Shown here: positions 9,995 to 21,006 of the stretch, in pieces | Layout of the letters: each line of letters begins with the position of its first letter | How positions within the stretch are numbered: position 1 is the stretch's first letter | Source: Puccinia triticina | Lineage: Eukaryota; Basidiomycota; Pucciniomycetes; Pucciniales; Pucciniaceae | Direction of reading: 5' to 3' | Length of the DNA: 64,000 nt | Assembly (NCBI RefSeq): GCF_026914185.1 | Contig: NC_070570.1 | Location: forward strand, 4,216,001 to 4,280,000 | Translations under genes and position numbers: made by a program | The notes under the pieces: model-generated | The model's input: only the letters and a program-made list of their open reading frames with translations | What the model was told of the DNA's origin: nothing | Databases searched by the model: none

Positions 9995-12858
9995 AAGAGT
10001 GATTCGTATATCAATACAGATGGCTATATCCTGCGGAATTGAATCTAATCAAGAACGTCCTTGCGGAGCGCAGCCAGTCGATAGCATTCAACGAGTCTCA
10101 GCGCGGGTTGCTCAAGGAAACCTACGGGCTCCCCTACATAATTCCCGTGGTAGAGCACGAGCCTTGGCAGAAGCGCAAGATCCCTATCTCCGCGGCTAAA
10201 ATGGAAGAATATGTGAAGATCATTCGCGAGCGCGTACGCAACGGACTCTACGAGCAGTCGACGTCAAGCTACACGAGCCCGGTGTTTTGCGTGCTCAAAA
10301 GCAACGGCAAACTGCGGATTGTCCACAATCTGCAACCCCTGAATAAGGTCACTATCCGAGACGCCGGCGTGCCCCCAGCCACGGAGGAATTTGTAGAGTC
10401 TTTCTCTGGCCGCGCCTGCTACGGCCTCGGCGACATCATGGGTGGCTATGATGAGCGCGCCCTTCATCCTATTTCTCGGCCTCTCACTACGTTCGACACT
10501 CCTCTGGGTCGCTTCCAACTCACCCGACTTCCTCAAGGCGCGACCAACTCGGTCGCGGTGTACCAAGCTCAAATGGTCTGGATCCTCCAGGATGAGATCC
10601 CAGACCACGCCGGTATTTTTATTGACAACGGAGGAATCAAGGGCCCGGTGTCAGACTATGATAACGAGATGCTGGACTGGCATCCGGGAATACGACGTTT
10701 TGTATGGGAGTACGCAGAGACACTCGAGCGGATCTTGTTCCGCATTGAGGAATCTGTCCTCACAGTTTCAGCGTCAAAGCTAGCCGCGTGCGTGCCGGCT
10801 CTGGAAATCGTGGGCCATGTCGTCTGCAAGGAGGGCCGGCGCATGGCGAAGACTAAGGTCAACAAGATCCTCTCACGGCCGACCCCGACGAATTCAACGG
10901 AGGTCCGTGGATTTTTAGGGGTGGTAGTGTATGTCCGCATCTTCATCCCTTCCCTGTCACAGATCTGCCTTCCCCTCAGATGTCTGACCCGAAAGGACGT
11001 GGATTTTGTTTGGACCGCGGAATGTGAGGATGCTTTTGAGGAATTGAAGGTCATCGTTGGTCAGGATATTGTCCTTGTCAAGATCGATTACGGCCCCAAC
11101 GCGGGAAAGATCAAATTAGCAGTTGACTCGAGCTTCCACGCGACAGGTGCGGTTCTCACGCAGGAGGATGTCAACGGTCTGGACCGGCCGGCGTCATACG
11201 AGTCCCTTTTGTTTTCTGACGTGGAATCTCGATACTCCCAATCGAAGCTTGAGTTGTGCGGCGTGGCGCGGATCCTCAAGAAGCTCCAGACTATCCTGTG
11301 GGGCCAACACTTCGAATTACGAGTCGACGCGCAGTCGCTCATCCAGATGATTAACGCGCCGAGTCTGCCCAACGCCCCCATGACTCGCTGGGTGTCGTTT
11401 ATCCAGCTGTTCTCGTTCGACATCATCCACCAACCGGGCAAAACCTTTAATTTGATGCCGGATGGTCTTTCACGGCGCCCTCGGGGCGATGACGAATCTG
11501 ACCAGCCATCCTCAGAATTTGATGAAGACACTCCATTGATCCGGCCAGTGCACTGCTTCTCTGTCACCTCTGTATCCGGCTATTCCGGGTACCAGGAGGG
11601 CTTTTGGCGCCGTCTGGAGGTCTTCCTAGCTACTCTGGCCAGGCCTGAAGGTTCTAACGATCAGGAGTTCCGCGCGATAAAGCGTAGGTCTGCGGATTTC
11701 TACCTGCAGGCGGGCCGTCTTATGAAACGCGGGAGCCCTCTGCCTCGCATCGTCATCACAATCGCCAAGAAGCAAGAATCCATTCTTGAAGAGTTGCACG
11801 AGGGACTTGGCCACCGCGGCACGGCAGAGACGTATCGCCGAGTTGCGGAACGGTTTTGGTGGCCATCCCTTAAGCAGTCTGTCTCGCGCTGGTACCAGAG
11901 TTGCGAGGCCTGTCAGAAGAAGGATCTCCGGAGACCTCAGGAGTTGCGATACCCGACTGGAGAGTCTACCGTGTTCGGCCGTGTCTCGATGGATGCGGTT
12001 CACCTCAAAGCCGGTGGGGCTAAGTATCTGATTGTTGCGAGGGACGACTTTTCTGGTTGGGTCGAAGCAAAGATCCTCAACAACCTCACGTCGGAGGCGG
12101 TGGCTTCCTTTCTTCAGGAACATTGGACCATGCGTTACGGGTTGGCGCGTTCTTATTCTACGGACGGAGGCTCAGAATTTGGAGGAGCTTTGGCGGAGAT
12201 GCTGCGTGCCTTACCAGGCCAGCATAGGGTTTCAACTCCCTACTACCCAGAGGGGCAGGGCATGGTCGAGCGCGGGCATGGACCTCTCAAGGCTGCGCTG
12301 GTGAAGTTGGCAGGCAAAAGCGGGAAGAACTGCCGCAAATAGTTGCCTTTAGTTCTTTTTTCCGACCGAATTTCCACTAAAAGGACGACTGGCTATTCCC
12401 CTTACGAGCTAATTTTTGGCCAGCGCGCAGTGTTACCGCTTGATCTCGAAATCGAATCCTACTTGGGTGTCGACTGGGAAGCAGTCAAGGACACCTCGGA
12501 TCTTCTCGTCGCGCGCTCTCGCCAGTTGGAATGCAGCGAAGAGACGCGCAGCATTGCTTACAAAAAGATGATGGATGCGCGAGGAGACTCCTTGCGCTAT
12601 TGGGAAGAGAAAAACTCATCAAGAATTCGCGAACCCCTCAAGCCTGGCGATCAAGTTCTCGCCTTCAATTGGTCTCTTGAGACGCAGTGGGGGCAGTTGT
12701 TTGCTCACCGGTGGAACGGCCCCTACCGCGTCGTGAAGCAGGTGGAAGGAGGTTCTTACGTGTTGGCGGAACTCGATGGTACCGAATTGAAGCGCCGGTT
12801 CGCTGCGGACCAGGTCAAACGCTTTTATTCCCGTGGAGGCACTTCTGACCAAAATTAA
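9995..12858 (+). pseudogene. Gypsy-1 pol: RT, RNase H and integrase (Ty3/Gypsy)
   Basis: The frame is visible right after the Copia-1 LTR (a TGA near 9999-10001, then FVYQYRWLYPAELN) and runs to 12858 with one internal TAG at 12340-12342. RT: NLQPLNKVTIRDAGVPP, then LTRLPQGATNS. The catalytic box is FIDNGG at about 10618-10635 instead of FIDD, so the second Asp is Asn. RNase H begins near 11110 (IKLAVDSSFHATGAVLT). Integrase has the HHCC zinc region (HEGLGHRG ... CEACQKK), D in MDAVHL, D in STDGGSEFGG and E in GQGMVERGHG. Gag and protease are absent from the window, probably left of Copia-1. No LTR could be fixed on the right. It is more GC-rich than its neighbours and clearly inactive. Confidence 0.88.
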
Positions 12859-13929
12859 GTCCTCCCATGTGTATGCACCTCAGGGTATCTTCTACCGCCG
12901 TTGTTGTAAGCCCTACTTCAGCCACTCTGTGAGCAGCCCTTGGCCCCCCCTTCCTTCGCTTTTGGTTTTTAGGCTTCCTCAGCGACTGTATGGAAACTCT
13001 CCAAGGAGTCTAGGGACAGACTCCAAGTGGTGGTGTGATGTGGTGACCATACTTGTGCGCCGCTGGCGCGCAGGGATATCCGGCAGGATTTCAAGATCAG
13101 TAACACCTCAAGATCTCATCAAGGCATATCAGGATCAAGAACTTCCTCCCTCCCACAAGGCGTCAAGATCCTCAAGACTCAGGCACTTCATCCCGGCTCA
13201 TTCCTCCAACTCTTCCTTTCTTGAAATTCCTTGCTTTCCCCACCCTCTTCTTCTCTTTCTTGGTCCTAACACAGCGCCTGCTGTGAGTTTTGTTTCCTTG
13301 TTTGGTTTCTGATTTCTGTTTCTTTCTTGTTTATCATGGTCTTCCCTAAGTGTTTTCTGCCTTTTTTCTTCTTCTCTCTTTCTGTTTTGTTTCATTTTTT
13401 TGTTCTTTTCTTTTCCCTATCACTGTGTTTTCTTTCTTTCTGTTTTTGTTTTCTTTTCTTACTGTTTTGCCTGGTTGTTGTTGCGCGTTTGTGCGCGCGG
13501 GTGTATGATGACTTGTCCGCAGCATGTCGCAGTCCCCGGAGTCTGAGTTCAGTTTGAACTCAGATGATGGGGCGGCATGGACTTCGTCTGAACCATAAAA
13601 TTTTTATCTCAGATCATCCATTGACCTCAGAATCCCGAATCCAAAGTTTATTGATCCTATTGTTTGCCAATATACTCGTGGAGCTTCTGAGTTCATCCTC
13701 TAAGCCCCGCGCCAATCCTCTTCTAGATCCCTTTATTTTTTTTAGATCACTTTCCTCTGGCTGAACTCGCCGGCTTTTCTTTGTCTCAGATCCTTAACAT
13801 CAAAACCACCGCCGACGGAAATCAACCTTCCGTTGTCTCTTGTAAAAATCCCCATCCCAAAACGCTATTCCCTCAAATCCCAGAATCCTCAATCTACCCG
13901 GACCACCGCGAAGGCAGCGTCAAGGCGCA
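12859..13929 (+). other. Gypsy-1 3' flank: pyrimidine-rich stretch, short ORF
   Basis: 12859-13200 has no recognisable coding; a Gypsy-1 LTR is expected here but I could not place its ends. 13200-13480 is strongly T/C-rich on the plus strand, as in LTR leader regions. At 13524-13598 a 24-codon ORF starts MSQSPESEFSLNSDDG; this resembles the start of a retroelement gag but stops early, so it is only suggestive. 13600-13929 holds decayed sequence leading into Copia-3. Confidence 0.35.
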
Positions 13930-16083
13930 CTCATCCCTTCCAGTAACTGCCGACGGCCCAGCACCGGTCGGAGTTCCACAACGGTCCAACCACTTTCCAA
14001 CTATCTGGATTCCATTGGTAGTCAACTAATCTTTACCTCTCCCTACACGCCGGAACAAAACGGCGAAGCCGAAAGGCTCAACCGTACTCTCGGCGACATC
14101 GCCAGGTCAACCCTAGCTCACTCGGAATTACCGTTGAAGCTATGGTCACTTGTGTATCGTTGCGCTTGTTTCCTTGTCAATCGACTTTCAAACCAACGAT
14201 GCAAGGACACCCCTCTTGAACTTTGGTCCGGACGACAACCAGAAGCCAACACATTCTACCCGTTTGGGGCGCGCGCTACAGTTCATGTTCCAAAAGAAAG
14301 ACAACACAAACTCGACCAACGTGGTTGGACCGGCTATCTCGTTGGTTATCAAGACGACGAACAGGGATGGTTTTTCTGGAACCCAGAAACTCAGAAGGTG
14401 TCCAACTCTGAGTGTGCTACATTTCTTGACTTCCAGAGGAAGCCAATATTCTCTGCTCCTTCTAAATTGGCTAACAACTCCATTGTTTGTAGAGTTCTGA
14501 CGCTCGGACAGGAGCGGACTAAGGAAATATGTGAAGAGCAAGATAGTCACGTGGAGAACCTTCAGGCCATATCAGATGCGGACATACCGACTAATCTAAA
14601 ATCGGCGCTAAACTCTTTGGCCTCGGCGGATTGGCGCAAAGCGTGCATGTCAGAATGGACCCAGCTGATTGACATTAATACCTTTGATATTGAAGATAAA
14701 GGAAATAAACACTTGATTGGAACTCAGTTTGTTTTTGACATCAAACGGAACTCGGACGGTTCGGTCAACAAACTCAAGGCGCGTTTCGTGGTTCGCGGGT
14801 TTAAACAACGGCTAGGCAAAGACATACGATCTACGTTTGCCCCAACAGCGTCTCTATCAACTCTCAGGGTCCTGCTCAACCTTGCCATCCGAAATAAATG
14901 GACGATCAACTCCTTTGACATCACCGGGGCCTTCGTTCACAGCCCGATTGACGAAACCATTTACGTCAATCCACCGATTGAATTGTTTCCTCATCTATCA
15001 GGTAAAGTCCTGCAACTGAAAAAGGCTTTGTACGGTACCCGACAGGCCAGCCGATGCTGGTGGAAACACTTCAAGAGCTTACTACATGGATGGGGTTTTG
15101 AATGCGATGAGGTAGAAGAATGCCTGTACCGATACAGGAAAGGAGATTCGATCATCATTGTGTGGATACATGTCAATGACGGTATTGTATTTGGTAATTT
15201 TCAACCCGATATCAATCTGTTTTGAGAGAAAATGGAAGGCAGCCTAAGAGTGAAATGGGACTCAAAACCCGACAAGTTAGTCGGCATCCGACTTGAATAT
15301 GAAGACGACTTGATATTTCTCAGCCAGCATTTACTTGTTGACCAATTGATCAAAAAGTACAAATCAGAAGTGAATCCTATTTTGCTGCCGGTGAACACTC
15401 CTCTCCCGGCAGATAACCTTTCAACATCATGGGGGGAACCGGTATCGGCGACCCTGTACCAGTCGTTAATTGGATCAATCAATTACCTTGCGCTAGGAAC
15501 ACAACCCGATCTGAGCTTTGCAGTGAACTATCTGGCACCGTTTAGCTCCAATCTGAACAAATCTCATTGGAAATCATTATCACACTTGATCCAATACATC
15601 AATACTACGCAGTCAAGAAGACTCCGGTTGCAACCGAGGAGTGAAGACTTGATAGTTTGGGTAGATGCAAACTGAGGGGAGAATTCCAATGTTCCACTTC
15701 TGGCTTCATCGTGAACCTTTTTGACAGCCCAGTTGCTTGGGGATCCCGACGACAAAAAGTGGTGGCGACTTCAACTTGTGCCGCGGAATTTATAGCGCTT
15801 GGATCCTCAGTCGATTTTCTGCTATTTCTGCTCCCAATCCTTAACTCTTTTGGCATCAAACCACAACTCTGACAACCGTGCGGCGGTCCTGGTATCCGAC
15901 AATAACGCTTCAAAAGGTCGCATGAAAAGTCTTGAGAGGAACTTCTTTTTCGTAAATGATGCGGTTAGGGAACACAATATTGGACTCGAATGGGTTAAAA
16001 CCTCGGACAACTTGGCGGATTTTTTCACCAAATCTCTACGGGCAAACTTACATGCAACATCAATGAGCAAGATTTTCAGATGA
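13930..16083 (+). pseudogene. Copia-3 pol remnant: integrase end, RT, RNase H
   Basis: Integrase residues are visible from about 13940 in shifting frames (SEFHNGP, then SPYTPEQNGEAERL with the catalytic Glu). The main frame 14080-15225 carries the integrase tail (HVPKERQHKLDQRGW) and RT (GAFVHSPIDETIYVNPP, LKKALYGTRQASRCWW). The catalytic box reads HVNDG at about 15169-15183, with Asn replacing the first Asp of the usual VDD. A TGA at 15223-15225 and frameshifts near 15665 and 15865 break the RNase H (VATSTCAAEFIALGSS, then DNRAAVLVSDN). The order and the following polypurine tract identify a Copia element. The 5' half is missing. Confidence 0.85.
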
Positions 16084-16269
16084 TCTAATTTTTTTTTCTC
16101 TTCTTTTCTTGTTTTCTTTATCTCTCTACTCTCCCTATTGATGTTTTCTTTCATTATTCCATTCTCCAAAATCCATTTGTTCTCTTTCTAAAACTTTTCT
16201 CACTTGTTTACGCGTAGAATTTCTTTCTTCCCTTTTTCATTCTCTTTCATGATGTATTTAGTGGCGTGG

Positions 16270-16383
16270 AGTTTGAGGGGGAGTGTTGTAGGTAGGGGTG
16301 TGCAAACTCCACATTTGGAGTACGGCGGGGTCAAGAGGAGGTCAGGGGGGAGCAATGCAAAGTGAAGGATCTACGTCACAACA
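16270..16383 (+). repeat. Copia-3 polypurine tract and truncated 3' LTR
   Basis: AGTTTGAGGGGGAG (16270-16283) is followed by LTR start TGTTGTAGGTAGGGG at 16284. About 100 bp of LTR remain before the sequence switches to antisense Gypsy-2 gag at 16384, so the LTR is cut off there. Confidence 0.7.
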
Positions 16384-17152
16384 AATGGCATACAAGTTTT
16401 TCTTTCTCAGGGGCAGAGACAGGATTCCTTTTTGTAGAGGAGTCATTTGGCTTATCAGTTTTCTCAGGGGCAGGATTATTTCTCCATTGGGATCTGTTTG
16501 GAGCATTATAATTGTTTGTCACAGGCTTGTTCCTTTTCATGAATCTGTCTATGAATTCTTCAGCAATTATAACCATATCCTCAAAGCTCATTTCAGTAGC
16601 ATTTCTTTTATATCTGCTTTTAATAGCATGCTCAAGGTTTGGAGGGCATTGCTTTAAGATCTTTTCACAAATAAGGTACTGACTTAGTTCAGGTTGATAA
16701 TCTTTCAGTCTTTCTCTCTGATTACCAAACCATTTATGGATTTTTCTCCCATCATAGGCAAAGTGATCACTCTCAAACTCCTGTTGCATTTTCCATTTCC
16801 AGTTTTCAGTGGCAAAATTGTTTATGATGGCATTCTTCCACCAAGCCCAAGATTTGTCTCCATACTGATCTCTGATGCCTAGGTACCAATTCCTTGCAGT
16901 GTCAGTAAACAAGATTTTTAATCTACTGATTATCATATTATCTAGCATCAAGTAGTCTCTGACAAGGATATCAGTGTTTTTAATCCAGAGTTCATGATTG
17001 TAAGGCAATTCTCCAGAGAATTTCTCCCAGTCTCCATTCTTAGGAATACTTTTCCACAATTCCTTCCTCATTTCAAAGTCTACTGCTCCATGATCAATCA
17101 AGGGGAATTCTTCTTGAGCATTTGCATTAGGAGTATTGCTTGCAGGTTTGGG

Positions 17153-17990
17153 GAAGTTATCTCTTGATGTTCTCTGGGGTTCAGGAGTATGAACAGGGGG
17201 AGGAGCTCTGTTTTCCTGTTGTTGCTCATGATGAAAATTCTGAAAAGGATTATTGTACAAGAGGTGTGGGGACTTTTCTCTGTCATCTAGTATTACAAAG
17301 GAATCCAGCTTTGAGTTCACAGAATTTACTACAGAAGATATGTCACTGAATCTTCTCTTAGATTGTTCAAATCTGTTGTGCTCATTTGCATGAAGATCAT
17401 TGATCCGATTACCAATGGATGAAAGATTGTTGTTCACTTTCTCCTCAAAATGTTTCAGATTTTGACCAATTGTATCCATGTTAGAATGACATTGAGATTC
17501 ATTTACCAGAATCAAATCTTGAACTGTCTCAAATTTCTCATCTATGTGTTTTTTCAGTTGTTCTACAACATAGGCTTGGGGAAGTTATCTCCAGGTGGTC
17601 TCTGGGGTTCAGGATTAGGAACAGGAGGAGGGGCTCTGTTTTCCTGTTGTTGCTCATGCTGGACATTCTGAAACGAATTATTGTATTGGAGATGTGGGGG
17701 CTGTTCTCTGTCATCTGGTATTTTCAAGGAATCCAGCTTTGAGTTCACAGAATTTACTACAGAAGATATGTCACTGAATCTTCTCTTAGATTGTTCAAAT
17801 CTGTTGTGCTCATTTGCATGAAGATCATTGATCCGATTACCAATGGATGAAGGATTTTTGCTCACTTTCTCCTCAAAATCTTTCAGATTTTGACCAATTG
17901 TATCCATGTTAGAATGACATTGAGATTCATTTACCAGAATCAAATCTTGAACTGTCTCAAATTTCTCATCTATGTGTTTTTTCAGTTGTT
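17153..17990 (-). repeat. Partial tandem duplication inside Gypsy-2 gag
   Basis: A block of about 418 bp (17153-17570) is repeated head-to-tail at about 17571-17990. Each copy starts with GGGGAAGTTATCTC on the plus strand and covers the same gag residues, from PRDNFPKP/PPGDNFPKP back to KHIDEKFETVQD. Copy b has this block once. The two units differ at scattered positions, so the duplication is not an assembly stutter. Confidence 0.85.
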
Positions 17991-18778
17991 CTAACACATT
18001 GTTGTTCACTGTGGATTTCTCTCTGGCACCCTCACCTATGTTGTTCAGGATTTGGTCATATAAAAAAAAAATGAATTCATTCTTAAACAGATCAAGGATG
18101 AAATGATTCAGAACATCTTTAAAATTGCTGACACAAGATTCAAGAAGATTACCTGGAATAGTTTCAACAGTACCAGATAATTCAGAGAGAAATTTAGAGA
18201 ACAAGACTTGCAATTTTTCTTCTAGAAATAAAGGGCCATTTCTAGGCATTTCATTGTTAAGTTTATTGAGAAAAAACATTCTATTGGAGGGATCAGAAAG
18301 ATTATCAATATCCAAACTAAGACCTAGTGGTGAATCAATACTCAGGGAACTTTTAGGCAAAGATTCATCTAATAAGGGCCTCTCCCCCTGGCTTTCCCGC
18401 GTCCATAGCCTCTCCTCACTCCTCGTGTGGCTCTCATTAAGTATTCTCCTATTTGTAGAACCCTCTAAGTGTTGTCCCGTGGGCGTCTCCAGTTCCTCTC
18501 TGATCCTCTCCAGTTGCCTTGAGGATGAGGGAGGTTGTGGTCTGCGAATCCTTGCGGCGTGTGAGGATAATGGGGTGGATTGTACCCGCCAGTTTGATGA
18601 TGCGGGCTGGGGCGGAACAACTGAACCACCTTTCGCGGTATAGAAGCTGGTGGCGGCCTCACTTGGAGCGTCTGCGGTGGTGGCGGCGGCAGCATTGGAG
18701 GACCTTGGTAATTCTGGTTCTCTAGGCGCGGCTGTGATTGTGGTTGTGGCTGAAACTGAGGATGATTGGAGGGGGTAG

Positions 18779-18993
18779 TGTTGAGTTGTCTGTTAGTCTG
18801 CTACCATGATGTATCACCACAGTATGGAGGGCTGTTGGATCGACCCATGAGCACTACCAACCAACCACCCAGCTGGCAGCCACAAGCGTCTGTAGCCTAG
18901 TTGGTAAAGGCAGCACTCTAGTATGTGTCTCAGCATAGCTGAGGTCGTGAGTTGGACTCTCACCAGACACATCTTCATTTTACAGTCTCTACA
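18779..18993 (+). repeat. TRIM-1 5' LTR
   Basis: 215 bp, TGTTGAGTTGTCTG...CAGTCTCTACA. It differs from the 3' LTR at two seen positions: T versus C in GGCTGTTGG, and G versus C in the tRNA-like T-loop. Confidence 0.92.
18886..18970 (+). tRNA. tRNA-like sequence in TRIM-1 5' LTR (not a functional tRNA gene)
   Basis: 85 nt with an acceptor-like stem (GCGTCTG with CAGACAC, six of seven pairs), a perfect A-box (TAGCCTAGTTGG) in a short D-arm, and a T-arm GTGAG/CTCAC with a 7-nt loop. CTCAGC-ATA-GCTGAG could be a long variable arm, as in Leu/Ser tRNAs. The anticodon arm is irregular (GCAC/GTGT around an 8-nt loop), so no amino acid can be assigned. The B-box here is GAGTTGGACTC, one base off the other copy. 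Confidence 0.55.
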
Positions 18994-19005
18994 GGTTATG
19001 AGCCC
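18994..19005 (+). promoter_or_regulatory. TRIM-1 primer binding site (half-tRNA type)
   Basis: GGTTATGAGCCC directly follows the 5' LTR. It is complementary to GGGCTCATAACC, the anticodon arm typical of initiator tRNA-Met. Priming by a half initiator tRNA is known for Drosophila copia and yeast Ty5, so this TRIM probably derives from a Copia-type element. Confidence 0.7.
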
Positions 19006-19189
19006 AGAGCTACCTGAGCGCTACTCGCTTACAATAGAGACTTGATGAATTTGTGAATGCTTACTTGTAAGACCACGCAAACCCCTATAAGCCTACATCT
19101 AGATCACGGGTTCAATCCCTACACTGATCATCTTTCCTGGGTCTCATTCCCACTCTCTCTTGGGGTCAATCCCCACTTCCCATCATGTA

Positions 19190-19200
19190 GCAAGGGGGGG
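19190..19200 (+). promoter_or_regulatory. TRIM-1 polypurine tract
   Basis: GCAAGGGGGGG ends exactly where the 3' LTR begins. Two B-box-like motifs occur upstream in the internal region (GGGTTCAATCCC at 19108-19119 and GGGGTCAATCCCC at about 19162-19174). Confidence 0.8.
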
Positions 19201-19415
19201 TGTTGAGTTGTCTGTTAGTCTGCTACCATGATGTATCACCACAGTATGGAGGGCTGTCGGATCGACCCATGAGCACTACCAACCAACCACCCAGCTGGCA
19301 GCCACAAGCGTCTGTAGCCTAGTTGGTAAAGGCAGCACTCTAGTATGTGTCTCAGCATAGCTGAGGTCGTGAGTTCGACTCTCACCAGACACATCTTCAT
19401 TTTACAGTCTCTACA
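19201..19415 (+). repeat. TRIM-1 3' LTR
   Basis: 215 bp, same ends as the 5' LTR, followed by the duplication GGTAG. Confidence 0.92.
19308..19392 (+). tRNA. tRNA-like sequence in TRIM-1 3' LTR (not a functional tRNA gene)
   Basis: Same 85-nt structure as at 18886-18970, with the canonical T-loop TTCGACT (B-box GAGTTCGACTC). The A-box and B-box together form a potential internal RNA polymerase III promoter. Confidence 0.58.
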
Positions 19416-20309
19416 GGTAGGACCCTGGAACTCCTTCGCCACAGCTCGTAGTTCTCGTAGTTGAGAGCCCGTGGGTTCTGGCGTCGGCGTTGCTAGAATA
19501 GGTTGCTGACTGGCGTTCGGCACTATGGCTAGTTGCGAAGGAGGTCGGATTATCTGTGCCATCAAGTTTGGCGGTCCTTGGCCGTTGTTCTGAGTCATTA
19601 GGGAAGCCTCCAAGTTGTGGAGCTTGTCTCTGGGTATCCATTCTTGACAAAGACAGATACCGTTGTCCCTCCCAACCAGCTCTATTATCATCTCTTGCAT
19701 CAGAGAAGCTTGGGAGAGGAGGCGCCTCATAGTTAACGTCTTCTGCGCCTCCCTGGCGCGGAAAAATAGGTTGAACTGTTTGTTGAACATACTGATGAGG
19801 CTGGATAGCTCCTCCTCTTCCGGGATAAGATCCATAGGCCCGGAGGACGCCTCCTGTTGAGGGCTCTGAGTGTACAGAAGGAGGGCTAGATTGGGCGGGG
19901 CCATGGGTCTCATACCCTTGGGGTTGGTAGGTTGGGAGAGCGGTTGACTCGTTGGAGGAAGGTTCACCGTAAGATATATTTGTTCCCTGTCAATAGGCCA
20001 TGGAACTGGCGTGGATCTGCTTGACGCTAGAGCTATGGACGTTTCTCTTGGCTGGTATAGCACCGGGGGGATCCCTGTGTCTGGGGGAAGTGGTTCCTCC
20101 CCCCGTAGCTTGAGGAAATACTCCTGCAGAGGTGGCAAGGCTTATTCTAGCTCCTCGAAGCCGTTCTTCTGCGGCGGGGCTGAGGCGGTAGCGGTGGTGC
20201 AATTCTGCTGAGGGGTCTCTGCCATTTCTAAGGTAGGGAGGCATGGTTATTACTTTGTAAGAAAGAGGATAATCACTGGGTAAAAAGGATGATTAAGAAT
20301 TATTCAAGT

Positions 20310-20779
20310 TTAAATACCTGAGGGTTTAGATTTAGTGGAAATTCTTCTGCTTTTCCTTGTAGTAGAAGACAATTTTTTCTTGATTTCCTTTGCGCTTGAC
20401 TTTGCTGAGGAATTAGAGGTCCACTCGGCTATATTAACAGGAGCTATAGTCTTCTTTTGGAGAGCTTTCAGCGCTTTTGCGGTAGCTATAGGGGTCCACA
20501 AGGTCCTACTTATCAAGTTGCCATTACACGGATCTGCTACTATTCTGTTGTCGTAGTTTTCTTCTTCTGCCCTAGTCTGCGCTGTCACGATTTTCTTTTT
20601 GCGGTCAATTGGGGTAATTGGAGTTCAGAAGGAGGAGAATATTTTAAGCTTACTTTGTTTTTCACTATCTCTTCTTGATCTGAAGATATAGAGGGTTCTG
20701 GGGAGGATAAGTCCAACAAAGGGATGAATAGCGGTGCGGAAGAGTTGCAATTCTGCACTTTCACAAGTACACAAGACAT
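20310..20779 (-). pseudogene. Gypsy-2 leader ORF upstream of gag, frameshifted
   Basis: It lies between the primer binding site and the gag start. The frame opens with MSCVLVKVQNCNSSAP at 20779 and reaches a stop at 20585. An overlapping frame continues as TRAEEENYDNRIVADPCNGN and ends in a basic Ser/Lys-rich tail at 20310. I recognise no domain. It may be the original N-terminal part of gag or a separate leader protein. Copy b lacks this region. Confidence 0.4.
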
Positions 20780-20988
20780 AATTTTTTTTTCAAGGGTTCA
20801 GTTAGGGATTTTATCAATATAAGAGCAATTTGGAATAATTTTGGAAGAATTTTAGCGTTAGTAGGATATGTAGAAATTTTTTTTAAGTGATTTTTTCAAA
20901 TTTTTAAGAGTTTTTTGTTTGATTTATTCAGGATGATCAGTCCTTTAGCTTTTAAGCAGTCTAGAATTATGAAAAGGTGAGTAATTTT

Positions 20989-21006
20989 CCCAATGAGGCC
21001 CCCAAT
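20989..21006 (-). promoter_or_regulatory. Gypsy-2 primer binding site
   Basis: The minus strand reads TTGGGGGCCTCATTGGG directly after the LTR end GGCTCACA. It begins like a tRNA 3'-end complement (TGG), offset by a base or two. Confidence 0.6.

Larger units (their letters stand above)
18779..19415 (+). mobile_element. TRIM-1: miniature LTR retrotransposon with tRNA-like LTRs
   Basis: A 637-bp non-coding element with 215-bp LTRs (18779-18993, 19201-19415), TGTTGAG...CTACA termini and the 5-bp duplication GGTAG (18774-18778, 19416-19420). A primer site GGTTATGAGCCC follows the 5' LTR, and a polypurine tract GCAAGGGGGGG precedes the 3' LTR. The same gag stretch in copy b (about 25297-25330) is the uninterrupted empty site, which proves insertion. 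I saw two differences between the LTRs. The internal 207 bp has no ORF, so gag and pol must come from another element. Each LTR contains an 85-nt tRNA-like sequence. Confidence 0.93.
16384..20224 (-). pseudogene. Gypsy-2 copy a gag, interrupted and partly duplicated
   Basis: The putative start is ATG at 20224 (MAETPQQNCTTATAS), followed after 27 codons by an in-frame TAA. The frame then resumes as PPLQEYFLKLRGEE and runs to the TRIM insertion at 19415. Downstream of the TRIM it continues as a Pro-rich stretch (TLQVRPPPASIP) and an Arg-rich stretch (NWRRPRDNT), then the long capsid-like part: coiled-coil-rich HIDEKFETVQDLILVNESQ, then ELWKSIPKNGDWEKFSGELP and ARNWYLGIRDQYGDKSWAWW. This is the GAG/retrotrans-gag pattern of Ty3/Gypsy capsids. 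The CCHC knuckle seen in copy b is missing because the copy ends at 16384. Gag would form the virus-like particle; this copy cannot. Confidence 0.85.

Noticed and set aside
13524..13598. Start of a second Gypsy gag
   Set aside because: Only 24 codons before a stop and no LTR or primer site could be placed; kept as a remark in the flank entry.
18886..19392. Two functional tRNA genes
   Set aside because: Both lie at the same offset in the LTRs of a proven insertion, and the anticodon arm is irregular, so they are tRNA-like parts of the TRIM.
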